A DNA stretch of 64,000 nt from Chloroflexota bacterium (GCA_017993775.1 JAGOMA010000003.1:1-64000); one strand, 5' to 3'. Counted from the first letter of the stretch, positions 25,275 through 34,098 are shown. A program made the numbers and translations. The notes: generated by a model not told the origin, from the sequence alone.

Positions 25275-26861
25275 TCAATCTTTCGTAACCAGTTCCCACT
25301 GGCGCACGCCCATTGGCGTGAGGATGTAGTTATGGACGTTTGACTTCACCAGCACCGCCGCCAGGCTGTGGGTGGTAAAAACCACCGGCGCTTCATCGAC
25401 CAGCATCCGTTCGATGTCGGCGTACAGGCGTAAACGGCCGTCTACATCTGGCTCTACCCGCGCCGCTTCCAGCAGGGCGTCGATGGCGGCATTGCTAAAA
25501 CCGCCCAAATTTTGCAGCGATTGGCTGTGGTACAACACATCCAAAAAGTTTTGCGGGTCAGGGTAATCGGCGCACCAACCGCTGTCGAAGATATTGCCCA
25601 CGTTCCCGCCGTACAGCTCATCGTAATAGGTAAATGGGTCGATGATCACCGGTTGGATGGTGACGCCTAAATTTTCCTGCCAGAGGGTGATAACGGCCGT
25701 ATCATAGCCGCCCACGTCGCCATAACCAGATGTATAGTACGTCAGCGTGGGAAAATCGTCCATGTTTGCGTAACCGGCGTCGGCCAGAAGCTGGCGCGCC
25801 CGCGCCGGATCAAATGGATAGCCGGTGACGCCGCTGAGACCATATCCCGGCATGCCCGGCGGCAGCGGCCCTAGAGCGGGCAGCCCATTGCCGTTGGCGA
25901 AAGTTTCAATGAGCAGATCTTTATCCAGGGCGTAATTGAACGCCTGACGCACACGCGCGTCGTCAAAAGGCGGCATGCGGGTATTGAGGCCAATGGTAGA
26001 TGTACAGAGCGTAACGGCCGTATGCAGCTCCTGACTAAATGGGTTGTTGGGGTCTTGCGTCTGCTCCAACGTCGTCCCACCAATGCCCACCAGATCGATT
26101 TCGCCCGTCTCGTACATAGACAGCGGCAGGCCCGGTCCCAGTTGGTAGACCACATGGCTTACCCTGGCCGGTTCCAGATAATAATTGTCGAACCGCTCCA
26201 GCACAATCAGCGAATCGTCATCCCAGCGGGACAGCTTGAAGGGGCCGCTGCCATTGGGATGATGCTGCCAATCCGCCTGGGTCACATTGGCCTGATCGAC
26301 CACGTAAGCCACCGGATAGGCCAGCTTGGCCAAAAAGTAGACCACCGGCGCGGTCAGCGTCACTTCCAGCGTGTGGTCGTCGATGGCTCGCAGGCCGCTG
26401 ATTTGCGCCGCCTGCCCGGCCAATTTTTCGCCCACCCCGGCGATGTCGCCCAGGTAGGTTTGGGCGGTGTCGGAGCCAAGGTCCGGATCAGTTGCCCGCT
26501 CCCAGGAGTAGATGACATCCTGCGCGGTGAGAGCACGGCCGTCATGGAACACCGCGTTTTGGCGCAAATAAAAGGTGTACACCAGACCATCATCGCTAAC
26601 CGTCCAACCGGCGGCCAGTTCCGGCTGCACTTGCAGCGCCGTATCCAACGTCACCAGGCCGCTGAACACATGCCCCAACGGGCTGTCCGGCCCGCCATGC
26701 GTCAGTGCCGGGTCCATCGTTTCCGGCTGCCCGTCTACCAGAAAAATGGCGTCGTCGCGGTTGACGCCGGCCACCGCACCCGACTGCGCCAGATTGAACA
26801 GTTGGCAGTTCAGCAGCAGAAACACGCTGCCCAGGAGAAAAAATGCGGCGCGTCGGTTCAT
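25275..26861 (-). CDS. ABC transporter substrate-binding protein, family 5 (peptide type)
   Basis: This protein has about 528 residues and resembles OppA/DppA-type solute receptors. The order is a hydrophobic leader, QPETMDPALTHGGPDSPLGHVFSGL, YTFYLRQNAVFHDGRALTAQDVIYSWER (the SBP_bac_5 signature) and the C-terminal GWCADYPDPQNFLDVLYHS. A cysteine at residue 18 in FLLLNCQ could be lipidated, although Asn before it is unusual for a lipobox. The start at 26861 overlaps the stop of the upstream peptidase gene in an ATGA, showing translational coupling. No permease or ATPase gene is nearby, so it must use components encoded elsewhere. Confidence 0.88.
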   Translation of the reverse strand: MNRRAAFFLLGSVFLLLNCQLFNLAQSGAVAGVNRDDAIFLVDGQPETMDPALTHGGPDSPLGHVFSGLVTLDTALQVQPELAAGWTVSDDGLVYTFYLRQNAVFHDGRALTAQDVIYSWERATDPDLGSDTAQTYLGDIAGVGEKLAGQAAQISGLRAIDDHTLEVTLTAPVVYFLAKLAYPVAYVVDQANVTQADWQHHPNGSGPFKLSRWDDDSLIVLERFDNYYLEPARVSHVVYQLGPGLPLSMYETGEIDLVGIGGTTLEQTQDPNNPFSQELHTAVTLCTSTIGLNTRMPPFDDARVRQAFNYALDKDLLIETFANGNGLPALGPLPPGMPGYGLSGVTGYPFDPARARQLLADAGYANMDDFPTLTYYTSGYGDVGGYDTAVITLWQENLGVTIQPVIIDPFTYYDELYGGNVGNIFDSGWCADYPDPQNFLDVLYHSQSLQNLGGFSNAAIDALLEAARVEPDVDGRLRLYADIERMLVDEAPVVFTTHSLAAVLVKSNVHNYILTPMGVRQWELVTKD

Positions 26862-28210
26862 TTTGGCCTCCGGCGTTGGCTGATTGATCGTGTTTGCGCG
26901 CCCCGCGCGCCGAGTACGCCCAAAAACAACACGGGAATCATGCCCAACCCACAAATTTCGATTGTGGGGGCGTCCGGTTGATCTGGCGGCGGCGTGGCGG
27001 CGGCCCCGGCGGGCGTGGGCAGGCTGGCCGGACGGCCCATGGGCGCGATGGTGGGCACGGCGGCGGCGCTGATGGGCGTGGGCGTGGGCGGATACGGTCG
27101 TTCCGGCAGTCCCATCGCCGCCCGCCATGCCGCTTCCAGGCCATCCACATTCACGCCATAGACCTGCTGCAAAGCCTGGTCGGTGCTGCGTCCGGCGGCC
27201 AAAGCCAGCAGCAAGTCTTGCATGCGGTCACGGCCGTAAGTCGTCAGCAAATAATCAACCACGCTGTAACTCTGGGCATAGGCGCTGCCTGCTGCCTCGC
27301 TGTGGGCAGGAAAGGAGCCATTCAGGCTGCGCAGCGGCGCGAAACTATTGTCGGCTTGCGCCTGATTTAACGCCTCAAGAATATCGCCGGTGGGTTCGCC
27401 TTCGGCGTACATGGCCAGACCTTCTTCTAACCAGGTGGGGCGGTAGCCGCCCACGCAGCTGCGGGCAAATTGGCCCGTCACCAGATGGGCCAATTCGTGG
27501 CGCACGGTGCTGCGCCCCCAATCGGCGGCGCTGTCGGGCGTGACGCCGATCAAAATGGTGTTGTATTCGTCGAAAGCCACGCCGCCGGCCCAATCTTGCA
27601 CATAGAGCACGGCGTCGCGCATGTCGGCGGCGCTGCCGTAGATGTAGAACTGCACGTCGTTTTGCAGTTGGATGCCCATGTCGTCTTCCAGGCGGGCCAG
27701 ACCGGCGGTGGCCGCTTCCAGCAGCATCGGTCCCACGTCGCCGCGATACCAGTGCAGCGTGATGCCATCGGCGGTGACAGATTGCCAATCAAAGCGATCG
27801 TCGCTGAAGGTGAGGCTTTGGCGCGGGGTGGTTGTTTCGTTGCCGGCCGCGTCGGTGAGCGCCCATTCCCACCAGAGGGTGGTTCCGGGCGGCGGGTTGC
27901 CAGAGCGGCTCATGACCCAGGTCCAATCGGCGGTCAGGCCGGCGTCGGTGGCGATTAGTTCGACGGGAACCTGGGCGGCGGCGTCCAGGCAGGCGGTTTT
28001 GTCTACATCGTAGCGCAGGGTGGCGCGGGTAACGGCCGTGTCCGCTGGCAGTTCCAGCACAAAGCGCACGTCGTTGGGGTAGGAAACAATGGCCTGGTTG
28101 CTGAGGATGGGGGGAACGGCCGTTTGCGCTGCGGTTGGGGGAACGGCCGTCAGGGCGCACAGGCCAAGCAGCCATAAGAAAAGGGTCGGTTTCATCATCC
28201 GTTTTTCCAT
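26858..28210 (-). CDS. Secreted gluzincin (peptidase-MA-like) metalloprotease
   Basis: This 450-residue protein has a signal peptide (about 1-28, LFLWLLGLCALTAVPPTAA). A beta-rich region follows, then the zinc site STVRHELAHLVTGQF (HExxH-type) with a downstream third-ligand glutamate in WLEEGLAMYAEG. A Pro/Thr-rich spacer precedes a C-terminal hydrophobic segment (LGMIPVLFLGVLGARG) and basic tail, so the protein is probably anchored at both maturation and the cell surface. The family has peptidase-MA-like members with few known substrates. Its stop codon overlaps the start of the peptide-binding lipoprotein gene (ATGA). That suggests a link between extracellular proteolysis and peptide uptake. 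A related protease is encoded at 52574-54370. Confidence 0.85.
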   Translation of the reverse strand: MEKRMMKPTLFLWLLGLCALTAVPPTAAQTAVPPILSNQAIVSYPNDVRFVLELPADTAVTRATLRYDVDKTACLDAAAQVPVELIATDAGLTADWTWVMSRSGNPPPGTTLWWEWALTDAAGNETTTPRQSLTFSDDRFDWQSVTADGITLHWYRGDVGPMLLEAATAGLARLEDDMGIQLQNDVQFYIYGSAADMRDAVLYVQDWAGGVAFDEYNTILIGVTPDSAADWGRSTVRHELAHLVTGQFARSCVGGYRPTWLEEGLAMYAEGEPTGDILEALNQAQADNSFAPLRSLNGSFPAHSEAAGSAYAQSYSVVDYLLTTYGRDRMQDLLLALAAGRSTDQALQQVYGVNVDGLEAAWRAAMGLPERPYPPTPTPISAAAVPTIAPMGRPASLPTPAGAAATPPPDQPDAPTIEICGLGMIPVLFLGVLGARGAQTRSISQRRRPK

Positions 28211-28271
28211 TTTGCCGTCGATTCGCGGCGGTAAAAAACCACCGGCGCTTCATCTTAACACAAGCCGCCGA

Positions 28272-28306
28272 GAAAAAGAAAAAGGGCGTCCACGGTGTGG
28301 ACGCCC
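28272..28306 (-). terminator. Rho-independent terminator of the truncated gene
   Basis: A perfect 10-bp stem (GGGCGTCCAC and GTGGACGCCC) with a 3-nt loop is followed on the minus strand by TTTTTCTTTTT. It lies 31 bp beyond the stop codon of the gene remnant at 28337. Confidence 0.85.
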
Positions 28307-28336
28307 CTTACAAATTCGTTTACTGCAGGCTAATGC

Positions 28337-28486
28337 TTACGCTTTTTTCTGCTCGCGGCGCACGATGAATGTTCCCAGGCTGACGATGGCCAGCGCCAGG
28401 ACGGTGACAATTTGTGAACTATTTTCACCGTTGGATGAAATCAACTGGTTTATTCTAACGAAACCCGAACATATGCTATTTGCTAG
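28337..28486 (-). pseudogene. 3' remnant of a surface-protein gene (C-terminal membrane anchor)
   Basis: An open frame of about 48 codons ends at the stop 28337-28339 and encodes SSNGENSSQIV, the helix TVLALAIVSLGTFIV and the basic end RREQKKA. That is the same organisation as the C-terminus of the neighbouring secreted proteins. The frame opens at a TGA with no ATG or ribosome site. A strong terminator follows the stop. I read it as the 3' end of a gene whose body was deleted. A tiny membrane protein using TTG is a less likely alternative. Confidence 0.5.
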
Positions 28487-28631
28487 TCAGTTATAATTTC
28501 ATAGTCTTACAATGGAGTGATGTACAAGTAATAGTTTTTCTAGACGGGTGATTCTCATCAAATCAAACATTGGGTGAGTCCCGAAATGAAAGTACTAACA
28601 TAATCAATAAATAAATTTAAGGAGTCCCAAA
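28487..28631. promoter_or_regulatory. AT-rich leader of the secreted protein gene
   Basis: This AT-rich stretch must contain the promoter of the gene at 28632. No convincing -35/-10 pair stands out, and I do not recognise a riboswitch. AAGGAG sits 8 nt before the ATG. Confidence 0.4.
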
Positions 28632-29534
28632 ATGAAAAACAAGTCTTTCAAAAAAGTTTCCGTGTTTTTAGCCTTGGTTATGGCTTTTATGATTACGACC
28701 TCGGTTGTTTTTGCGCTGGTTATTACAGTGGATGGCAACGAAAACCCTGTCGGCGAATGGGGGGCTGATCCCCAAGGTTGTACAATAGGTACAGCAGGAT
28801 GTAGTCGTTTGGTTACTGACGGACAAGATGTTTTCGATCAATCTAACAATCCATATCTGTATTACGATATTGATGATTTCCATGTCACCAATGATGGAAC
28901 GAATTTTTACATGCGTGTTGATTTTTATGGCAACGGCACCCCGGCACAAAATACATTTGTTTTCACCGCAGGCAATCGCCCTGTTTTCACCATTTGCATC
29001 GATATAGACAGTAGCGCACTTACAGGCGTCACGCGCACTGCCGGTAACTGTGATGGCGACGAGAGCATGACGGGCGTTGATTATTATATGGATTTTACTG
29101 CGGACGAATTTAATCCAGATGTTCCTATTATACGCTTCATCGATTGTTTCGATGGATCCTGTGCTCTAATAACCCCAAACCCTGTCTCTTTCGGCTATAA
29201 TGCCGATGCAGATGCGTCCATGGAAGTCGGTATTCCATTGGCTTCCTTAGGAATGACAGGAAGCGCATGCCCAGGCGGCGGCACACAGCCATGTACATTC
29301 CGGCTTGGAGGCTTCTATGACAATGGCATCGAACCCACAGATGATAGCGTCCCCAATAGCGGATTTGTTACTGGTACATTTGGAGATGGCAGCCCAACAG
29401 CGATTTCCTTACAAACCTTCAACGCCGTAAATACAAACAATGGGGTAGTGTTAGGCCTTGTGATCGTTCTTGTTTTGGGCGTTATTAGCTTCGGGTTCTT
29501 TCTTTATCGCCGTGAAAAAACTCCTGTTATCTAG
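28632..29534 (+). CDS. Secreted surface protein with C-terminal anchor
   Basis: This 300-residue protein has a signal peptide (about 1-33, VFLALVMAFMITTSVVFA) and a Cys-containing, Asp-rich extracellular region (DGDES, DIDDFHV, NADADASMEVG) that may bind calcium. Near the C-terminus comes PTAISLQTFNAVN, then a membrane helix (VVLGLVIVLVLGVISFGFFL) and the end YRREKTPVI. The pre-anchor segment matches PTAVSLSTFSANN in the protein encoded at 29627, so the two share a C-terminal targeting module. The composition is more AT-rich than the surroundings and lacks the ACGGCCGT octamer. AAGGAG precedes the ATG and a strong terminator follows. The globular domain is not one I can name. Confidence 0.75.
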   Translation: MKNKSFKKVSVFLALVMAFMITTSVVFALVITVDGNENPVGEWGADPQGCTIGTAGCSRLVTDGQDVFDQSNNPYLYYDIDDFHVTNDGTNFYMRVDFYGNGTPAQNTFVFTAGNRPVFTICIDIDSSALTGVTRTAGNCDGDESMTGVDYYMDFTADEFNPDVPIIRFIDCFDGSCALITPNPVSFGYNADADASMEVGIPLASLGMTGSACPGGGTQPCTFRLGGFYDNGIEPTDDSVPNSGFVTGTFGDGSPTAISLQTFNAVNTNNGVVLGLVIVLVLGVISFGFFLYRREKTPVI

Positions 29535-29553
29535 CTAAACTAATTGCTTATGA

Positions 29554-29594
29554 AAAGGACTGGTTGTTATCCAACAACAACCAGTCCTTTTTTT
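29554..29594 (+). terminator. Rho-independent terminator
   Basis: A 15-bp perfect stem (AAAGGACTGGTTGTT and AACAACCAGTCCTTT) with a loop of about 7 nt is followed by a run of seven to eight T residues. It ends the 28632-29534 transcript. A-residues on the far side may let it also serve the converging gene at 29627. Confidence 0.92.
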
Positions 29595-29626
29595 ATTCCT
29601 CTTCAATGGTTTGCCAGATTAAACCT

Positions 29627-30766
29627 TCAGCTCATCGAATCGCCTTCGTAACGCTTGCGGCGAATGAGTAACATGCCGGTCGTGCCGCCGATGAACACCA
29701 TAGCCAGCAAGACGCCGGCCATGGGCAAAACCATCTGGTTGTTGGCGGAGAAGGTGGAAAGGGAAACGGCCGTAGGCGTTTGCTCTCTTAACGTCATCCC
29801 ACCCATCAACCATAAAAAGCTCGCCCCATTCCCTCGCTGCCCGTCCGACTGCGTCTGGAAACAGGCCCACGTATCACCGGCATTCACCACCACCGTATTG
29901 GTGTAAGTGTCCCACGCCGGTCCATCTACCGAGGTAAACGGATCGATGATCTCAGCGCCCAGCACCAGGTTTCCAGTATTGGGGTCAACCAGCGTGACTG
30001 GCAACGCACCACTGCCTGTCGCATAATGCAGGCTGTTCGGCCGATCCGTGTCATTCGCATCCTCCGACCCGCCGACAAAAACCGTGTAATCCATCACGCG
30101 GGCTTTGGTGGCATTCGCCGGAAAGGTAATACAATTTATCTGCGAGGGGCTGTTCCTGGGAGCTGGGAAACCATAATAAACTGAATCCAACCCATCCAGA
30201 AGGGTGATGTTGCTCAGCGGCAGGGCCGGATCTTCATAAACCACAATCAACCCGAAGCCATAGGTCAGGCTGTACCCTACCGGGCCAGTAACCGTGTAAT
30301 CAGAAAGTGTATAGGCGTGCGTCCCCAGTTGAACCAGTGACGTAACGTCCTTTACATAGACGTTATGGTTAAACGTGCCGGGCACGTCGGCCGTATACCA
30401 GAAAGTAGGACCATACATCACATCGGCCGTCAGAGAATTGACGGTCCCGCCATCCACCTGAAAACTCACATTCGGATCATCTGCGCCATCGTCCCGATTG
30501 ACGCCGGCCCAATACAGATACGCCTTCACCACCGTGCTGCCGGGAACAGTCAGCGACACCGTGTTACTTGGCAGCCCTTCCAAACCTGCGCCGCCGGCGA
30601 CCGTAGCATACCGGCCTTCTCCCGAAACGTACCTTTGCAACAGAGGCCCTTCCTCCCCAACAGCCAGAATAACAGGCACGGCCACAACCAGAAGCAGCAT
30701 CAAGACAACACCCACAATCCCAACCTTTCGCACGTTACGCGAATCAGATGCCCATTTCGACAACAT
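29627..30766 (-). CDS. Secreted surface protein (DUF3344-like) with C-terminal anchor
   Basis: This protein has about 379 residues. The N-terminal signal anchor is VGIVGVVLMLLLVVAVPVILA. The body is beta-rich, with VVKAYLYWAGVNRDDG, TADVMYGPTFWYTADV and YGFGLIVVYEDP, and resembles the DUF3344-type extracellular domain. The C-terminus has TPTAVSLSTFSANN, a hydrophobic helix and a basic RRKR end, the same module as the neighbouring protein at 28632. ATG 30766 is selected since AAGGAG lies about 9 nt upstream; an in-frame TTG at 30805 has no ribosome site. A hairpin-forming inverted repeat sits just 5' of the ribosome site. The domain name is tentative; surface location is well supported. Confidence 0.7.
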   Translation of the reverse strand: MLSKWASDSRNVRKVGIVGVVLMLLLVVAVPVILAVGEEGPLLQRYVSGEGRYATVAGGAGLEGLPSNTVSLTVPGSTVVKAYLYWAGVNRDDGADDPNVSFQVDGGTVNSLTADVMYGPTFWYTADVPGTFNHNVYVKDVTSLVQLGTHAYTLSDYTVTGPVGYSLTYGFGLIVVYEDPALPLSNITLLDGLDSVYYGFPAPRNSPSQINCITFPANATKARVMDYTVFVGGSEDANDTDRPNSLHYATGSGALPVTLVDPNTGNLVLGAEIIDPFTSVDGPAWDTYTNTVVVNAGDTWACFQTQSDGQRGNGASFLWLMGGMTLREQTPTAVSLSTFSANNQMVLPMAGVLLAMVFIGGTTGMLLIRRKRYEGDSMS

Positions 30767-30779
30767 AAGGAAATTCTCC

Positions 30780-30809
30780 TTGTTTGTCTCACCTTTGTGG
30801 GACAAACAA
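30780..30809 (-). promoter_or_regulatory. Inverted repeat in the 5' leader of the surface-protein gene
   Basis: Perfect 9-bp arms TTGTTTGTC and GACAAACAA flank a 12-bp centre immediately upstream of the AAGGAG of the gene starting at 30766. In mRNA it would fold beside the ribosome site; in DNA it could be an operator. Confidence 0.45.
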
Positions 30810-30825
30810 AAATTTGTATCTAAAC

Positions 30826-30903
30826 AGACCTCAAGGGTTTGCTCCTGAGAATTTGGATTATTTAGGTACCAAACCCTTGGGGTCTTGCCAGAGAAACCCG
30901 AAC
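30826..30903. repeat. Dispersed hairpin repeat family A, copy 8 (reverse orientation)
   Basis: Arms AGACCTCAAGGGTTT and AAACCCTTGGGGTCT are followed by GCCAGAGAAACCCGAA, the reverse complement of the usual left end. It sits in the long gap between the surface-protein and PBP genes. Confidence 0.85.
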
Positions 30904-30945
30904 AAGTACCAAAATTTTTAATTAACCAGCCAGTAAGTTTGTGGA

Positions 30946-31010
30946 GTGACCTGAGGGGTTTTTTATGAACGCGATACTACATGCGCCAAAGGGCAAAACC
31001 CTTCGGGTCT
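30946..31010. repeat. Dispersed hairpin repeat family A, copy 9 (diverged)
   Basis: GTGACCTGAGGGGTTTT and AAAACCCTTCGGGTCT form diverged arms 43 bp after copy 8. The pair shows the element can accumulate side by side, as at the left edge of the window. Confidence 0.65.
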
Positions 31011-31222
31011 ATGCAAATACCACTCGAGACAACACAGGGGGTGGGTACTTTGAAGCGGCGGTGATCCCTGATAAACAGAGGGGGTAATTTCTTGCAACCT
31101 TCTAAGTAGTACCGAAGTACTACTTAACATTATAGTAAAGCAGCTAACGAACTAACTTACGCAAAGGTTCAGATTCGGTTATAAAGCCAAAGGGTTCGCT
31201 TGTCATCAACTTTGGAGGTTGT
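31011..31222. other. Gene-free stretch with one perfect hairpin
   Basis: No coding sequence is visible. At 31104-31125 lies a perfect 9-bp hairpin (AAGTAGTAC, loop CGAA, GTACTACTT) followed by AACAT rather than a T-run. It may be a regulator site or small RNA fold. Confidence 0.45.
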
Positions 31223-31237
31223 AGATTGGTCCAATCT
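31223..31237. repeat. Palindromic repeat family B (single unit)
   Basis: One AGATTGGTCCAATCT stands just beyond the 3' end of the PBP gene on the minus strand. It is followed there by no T-run. Its position matches the other family B copies at gene ends. Confidence 0.75.
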
Positions 31238-31251
31238 TGCTGCGACGTTTT

Positions 31252-34098
31252 TTAAGAACCAATATGAATGGGGACGACGTGTGGATCACCGGAGAAACTG
31301 CCATTGGCGTTGAGGACGGCCAGACGGAGGGTGTAATCGCCGGGTGGAAAGCTGTCGGCCTGGAGTTGGGCCAGCGTGCCGTTGCTGACGGGCTGCGTGT
31401 AGGGGCCGCCCACGGCCGTCCACTGCCCAGGATTCGCCGCACTGCTAATTTCGACGGTATAAGACTGCCCCTGTCCGGGGTCGAAAACGGCCGTGCCGTA
31501 CACCATCACCAACCCCGCCACCGTCGAACCGGCCGACGGAGCTAAAATGTAATAATTGCCGCTGGCCGGAGCCGCCACCGGCGCGCCCGACGAGCCGCGA
31601 ATGCTGCCGTCATCGGCGGCCGCCGCGCCGCCGCCGCCAGATGCACTGGCATACCCCAGCGGGCAAACCGTCGCCGGGGCCATCCGGTAGCCCGTGCCCT
31701 GCGCCCAAATACGGGCGCGCACCTCGTCGGGGTAATAGGGCGGCACAGGCAAATACAGCCGCGCCCCACCGTCTGACGCTCGCGCGCCATTTACCACGCA
31801 TTCAGACGGCCGTGGCGGCTTCGTGCCATCGCTCAACTCCGTCAGAATCACTTTTTGCGCGTCAGCGGCCAACAACGGCTGCGTTACCAACGTCCACGCC
31901 CCCGGATTGGCTCCGGCGTTGAGGTTATATTGGATGCCCGGCACGCCATGCTGCGGCACGCCAACCATAAACAGATCAACCCGCGAGGCGGTGCAGCGCG
32001 CCCCGCCCGTGCCCGACGGCAAACAAACCTGCCGCGCTTCCAGGCCGCCGGGCTGCGTAAAGGCGGTGGGGGGAACACGGCCGTCTACCAGCAAACTGCC
32101 CATCAACCCCTCATCGGCATAAATGCCCTGCATGATGCGATTCCACACCGGGGCCGCGCCGCGCAAACCGGGCAAATCGCGCATCGGGTGGCCGTCGGCA
32201 TTGCCAATCCAGACGCCCACCGCTACCCCCGGCGTATACCCCACCGTCCAGCCATCGCGGAAATCGTTGGTCGTGCCAGTTTTAACGGCCGCCGGAAAGG
32301 GCAGCTCCAGCGGATTGTTGCGCCCCATCGCCGGCAGCCGGGCCACATCATCATCCAAAATGTCGCTGATAATGTAGGCGATACGCGCATCAATGGCATT
32401 TACCGGCGGCACGCGGTCGCGCTGAGCATCGTACACCACATTCCCCCGGCTGTCGGTGATGCGCAAAACGCTCGTCAGACGCGGCTTTTGGCCCATGTTG
32501 GCCAGAGTGGCAAAGGCATGAGTCAGTTCTAGCAGAGGCACTTCCGCGCCGCCCAGGGTGATGGCCAGACCGTAATAACTGGCGTCTTCCCTGAATGATT
32601 CAATGCCCAGCGAACGGGCGGTGGCGATAAACGCCGGCAGCCCGACATCGCGCAGCAGTTGGATGGGCGGGATGTTGTAGCTGTTGGCCAGGGCGTCGCG
32701 GAAGAGGATGGGGCCGCGGTAACGGCCGTCATAATTCACCGGCGTCATCATTTGCCCATTGCCTAAATCCAGCTTAATCGGCACATCCCACAACACATCG
32801 GCCGTGGTCCAGCCGCGCGCCAGAGCAGTGGCATAGGTGATGGGTTTGATAGCGCTGCCCGGTTGTCGCGGCTGGAGCGATATGTTCACCTGCCCGGCAA
32901 TAGCGTCGTTGAAATAATCCAGGCTGCCCACCATCGCCAAAATCTCGCCGGTAGATGGTTTAAGCGCCACCACCGAGCCGTTGCTCACGTCGTGGGCGGC
33001 GTTGGCAGCTACTTCGTCACGCACGGCCTGTTCCGCCAGGTAATTGAGGTTCAAATCCAGGCTGGTGGTTACTTGCCAGCCGCCTTTGGTCAGGGCATCG
33101 GGGCCATACCGCTGTTCCAATTCGTTTTGGACATACAACACAAAATGCGGCGCTTCCAACACAGCCCCGGCAGCCTGCTCTTGCACCGGCATCAACGACG
33201 CCAATACCAGCGGCGCGCCTTTAGCCACTTCGGCGTCGATGTAATTGATGTACCCCTCGTCGAACATCAAATCGACAATAAATTCCTGGCGTTCTTTGGC
33301 CGCCGCAAAGTTGTTGTAGGGATCTAGCTCGTAGGGCGACTGCGGCAGTCCGGCCAGGAAAGCCGCTTCGGCCAGATTCAGGTCGGCGGCCGATTTGCCA
33401 AAGTAGGTTTGGGCGGCGGCTTCAATGCCGTAAGCCAGATTGCCATAGTAGATTTCGTTGAGGTACATCTGGATGATGGCCTCTTTGCTGCGCTGCTGCG
33501 TCAGGATGAAGGCCAGAAACATTTCGCGTAGTTTACGTTGGTAGCTGACAGCAATACGCTCTTCATAGGTGAAGGCGATGTGGCGCACGAGTTGTTGGGT
33601 AATGGTGCTGGCGCCCACGGGACGGCCGTCCGGGTTACGGTAATTGCGTACCAGCGCCGCCACATTCGCGGCCACATCCACGCCCGGGTTGGTCCAAAAC
33701 GTGTCGTCTTCGGCGGCCACCGTGGCGTCGATGATAACGCGGGGGATTTCGGTGTATTGCAGCCAGCGGCGTTTTTCAGTGGTGGTCAGTTCAAACAACA
33801 AGTTGCCGTTGCGGTCGAAGAAGCGGGGTGTACCGCCAGCCCCGGAGCCACGATAGGTTGTTACTTGCTCGATGGCTCCGGCAAGCTGCTGATTGAGATA
33901 GATATAGCCACCAATCCCGGCAACCACGCCCACAAGCATAGCCAGCAAACCGAGCTGCACCACCCAAATGAACAAACGCGCACAGCCATGCGGCTTTTTT
34001 TTGTCGGGCAGGGGGTTTTTCTGGCCTGGCGGGGGGGCAGACGGCCGTTGCTGATACTTATCCAGATACTTAAATTGATAATCGCTACCCTTACTCAT
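31252..34098 (-). CDS. Class A penicillin-binding protein (PBP1A-type)
   Basis: This bifunctional peptidoglycan synthase has about 948 residues. A short basic, Pro-rich cytoplasmic head leads to a membrane helix (LGLLAMLVGVVAGIGGYIYL). The GT51 domain has AAEDDTFWTNPGVD with the catalytic Glu and GASTITQQLVR. The transpeptidase has PGSAIKPI (Ser-x-x-Lys), NSYNIPP and VKTGTTNDFRDGW. The C-terminal region carries a Gly/Ala spacer and an Ig-like module (ILAPSAGSTVAGLVMVYGTA), as in the other class A PBP at 6145. The ATG at 34098 is preferred to a TTG at 34137 because both lack a clear ribosome site and the head is conserved from there. It is divergent from the gene at 34230. Confidence 0.93.
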   Translation of the reverse strand: MSKGSDYQFKYLDKYQQRPSAPPPGQKNPLPDKKKPHGCARLFIWVVQLGLLAMLVGVVAGIGGYIYLNQQLAGAIEQVTTYRGSGAGGTPRFFDRNGNLLFELTTTEKRRWLQYTEIPRVIIDATVAAEDDTFWTNPGVDVAANVAALVRNYRNPDGRPVGASTITQQLVRHIAFTYEERIAVSYQRKLREMFLAFILTQQRSKEAIIQMYLNEIYYGNLAYGIEAAAQTYFGKSAADLNLAEAAFLAGLPQSPYELDPYNNFAAAKERQEFIVDLMFDEGYINYIDAEVAKGAPLVLASLMPVQEQAAGAVLEAPHFVLYVQNELEQRYGPDALTKGGWQVTTSLDLNLNYLAEQAVRDEVAANAAHDVSNGSVVALKPSTGEILAMVGSLDYFNDAIAGQVNISLQPRQPGSAIKPITYATALARGWTTADVLWDVPIKLDLGNGQMMTPVNYDGRYRGPILFRDALANSYNIPPIQLLRDVGLPAFIATARSLGIESFREDASYYGLAITLGGAEVPLLELTHAFATLANMGQKPRLTSVLRITDSRGNVVYDAQRDRVPPVNAIDARIAYIISDILDDDVARLPAMGRNNPLELPFPAAVKTGTTNDFRDGWTVGYTPGVAVGVWIGNADGHPMRDLPGLRGAAPVWNRIMQGIYADEGLMGSLLVDGRVPPTAFTQPGGLEARQVCLPSGTGGARCTASRVDLFMVGVPQHGVPGIQYNLNAGANPGAWTLVTQPLLAADAQKVILTELSDGTKPPRPSECVVNGARASDGGARLYLPVPPYYPDEVRARIWAQGTGYRMAPATVCPLGYASASGGGGAAAADDGSIRGSSGAPVAAPASGNYYILAPSAGSTVAGLVMVYGTAVFDPGQGQSYTVEISSAANPGQWTAVGGPYTQPVSNGTLAQLQADSFPPGDYTLRLAVLNANGSFSGDPHVVPIHIGS

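Noticed and set aside
26022-26981. Plus-strand open frame of 319 codons opposite the binding-protein gene
   Set aside because: It is antisense to a family 5 binding protein with full signatures, and its Arg/Gln-rich product matches no family.
26862-27128. N-terminal extension of the binding protein (89 residues)
   Set aside because: The extension is Arg/His-rich, overlaps the peptidase gene in another frame, and the ATGA junction at 26858-26861 with a signal sequence gives a better start.
28500-28631. Riboswitch in the leader of the surface-protein gene
   Set aside because: The GGGTGA repeats resemble no riboswitch core that I know, and no terminator or ribosome-site sequestering stem is evident.
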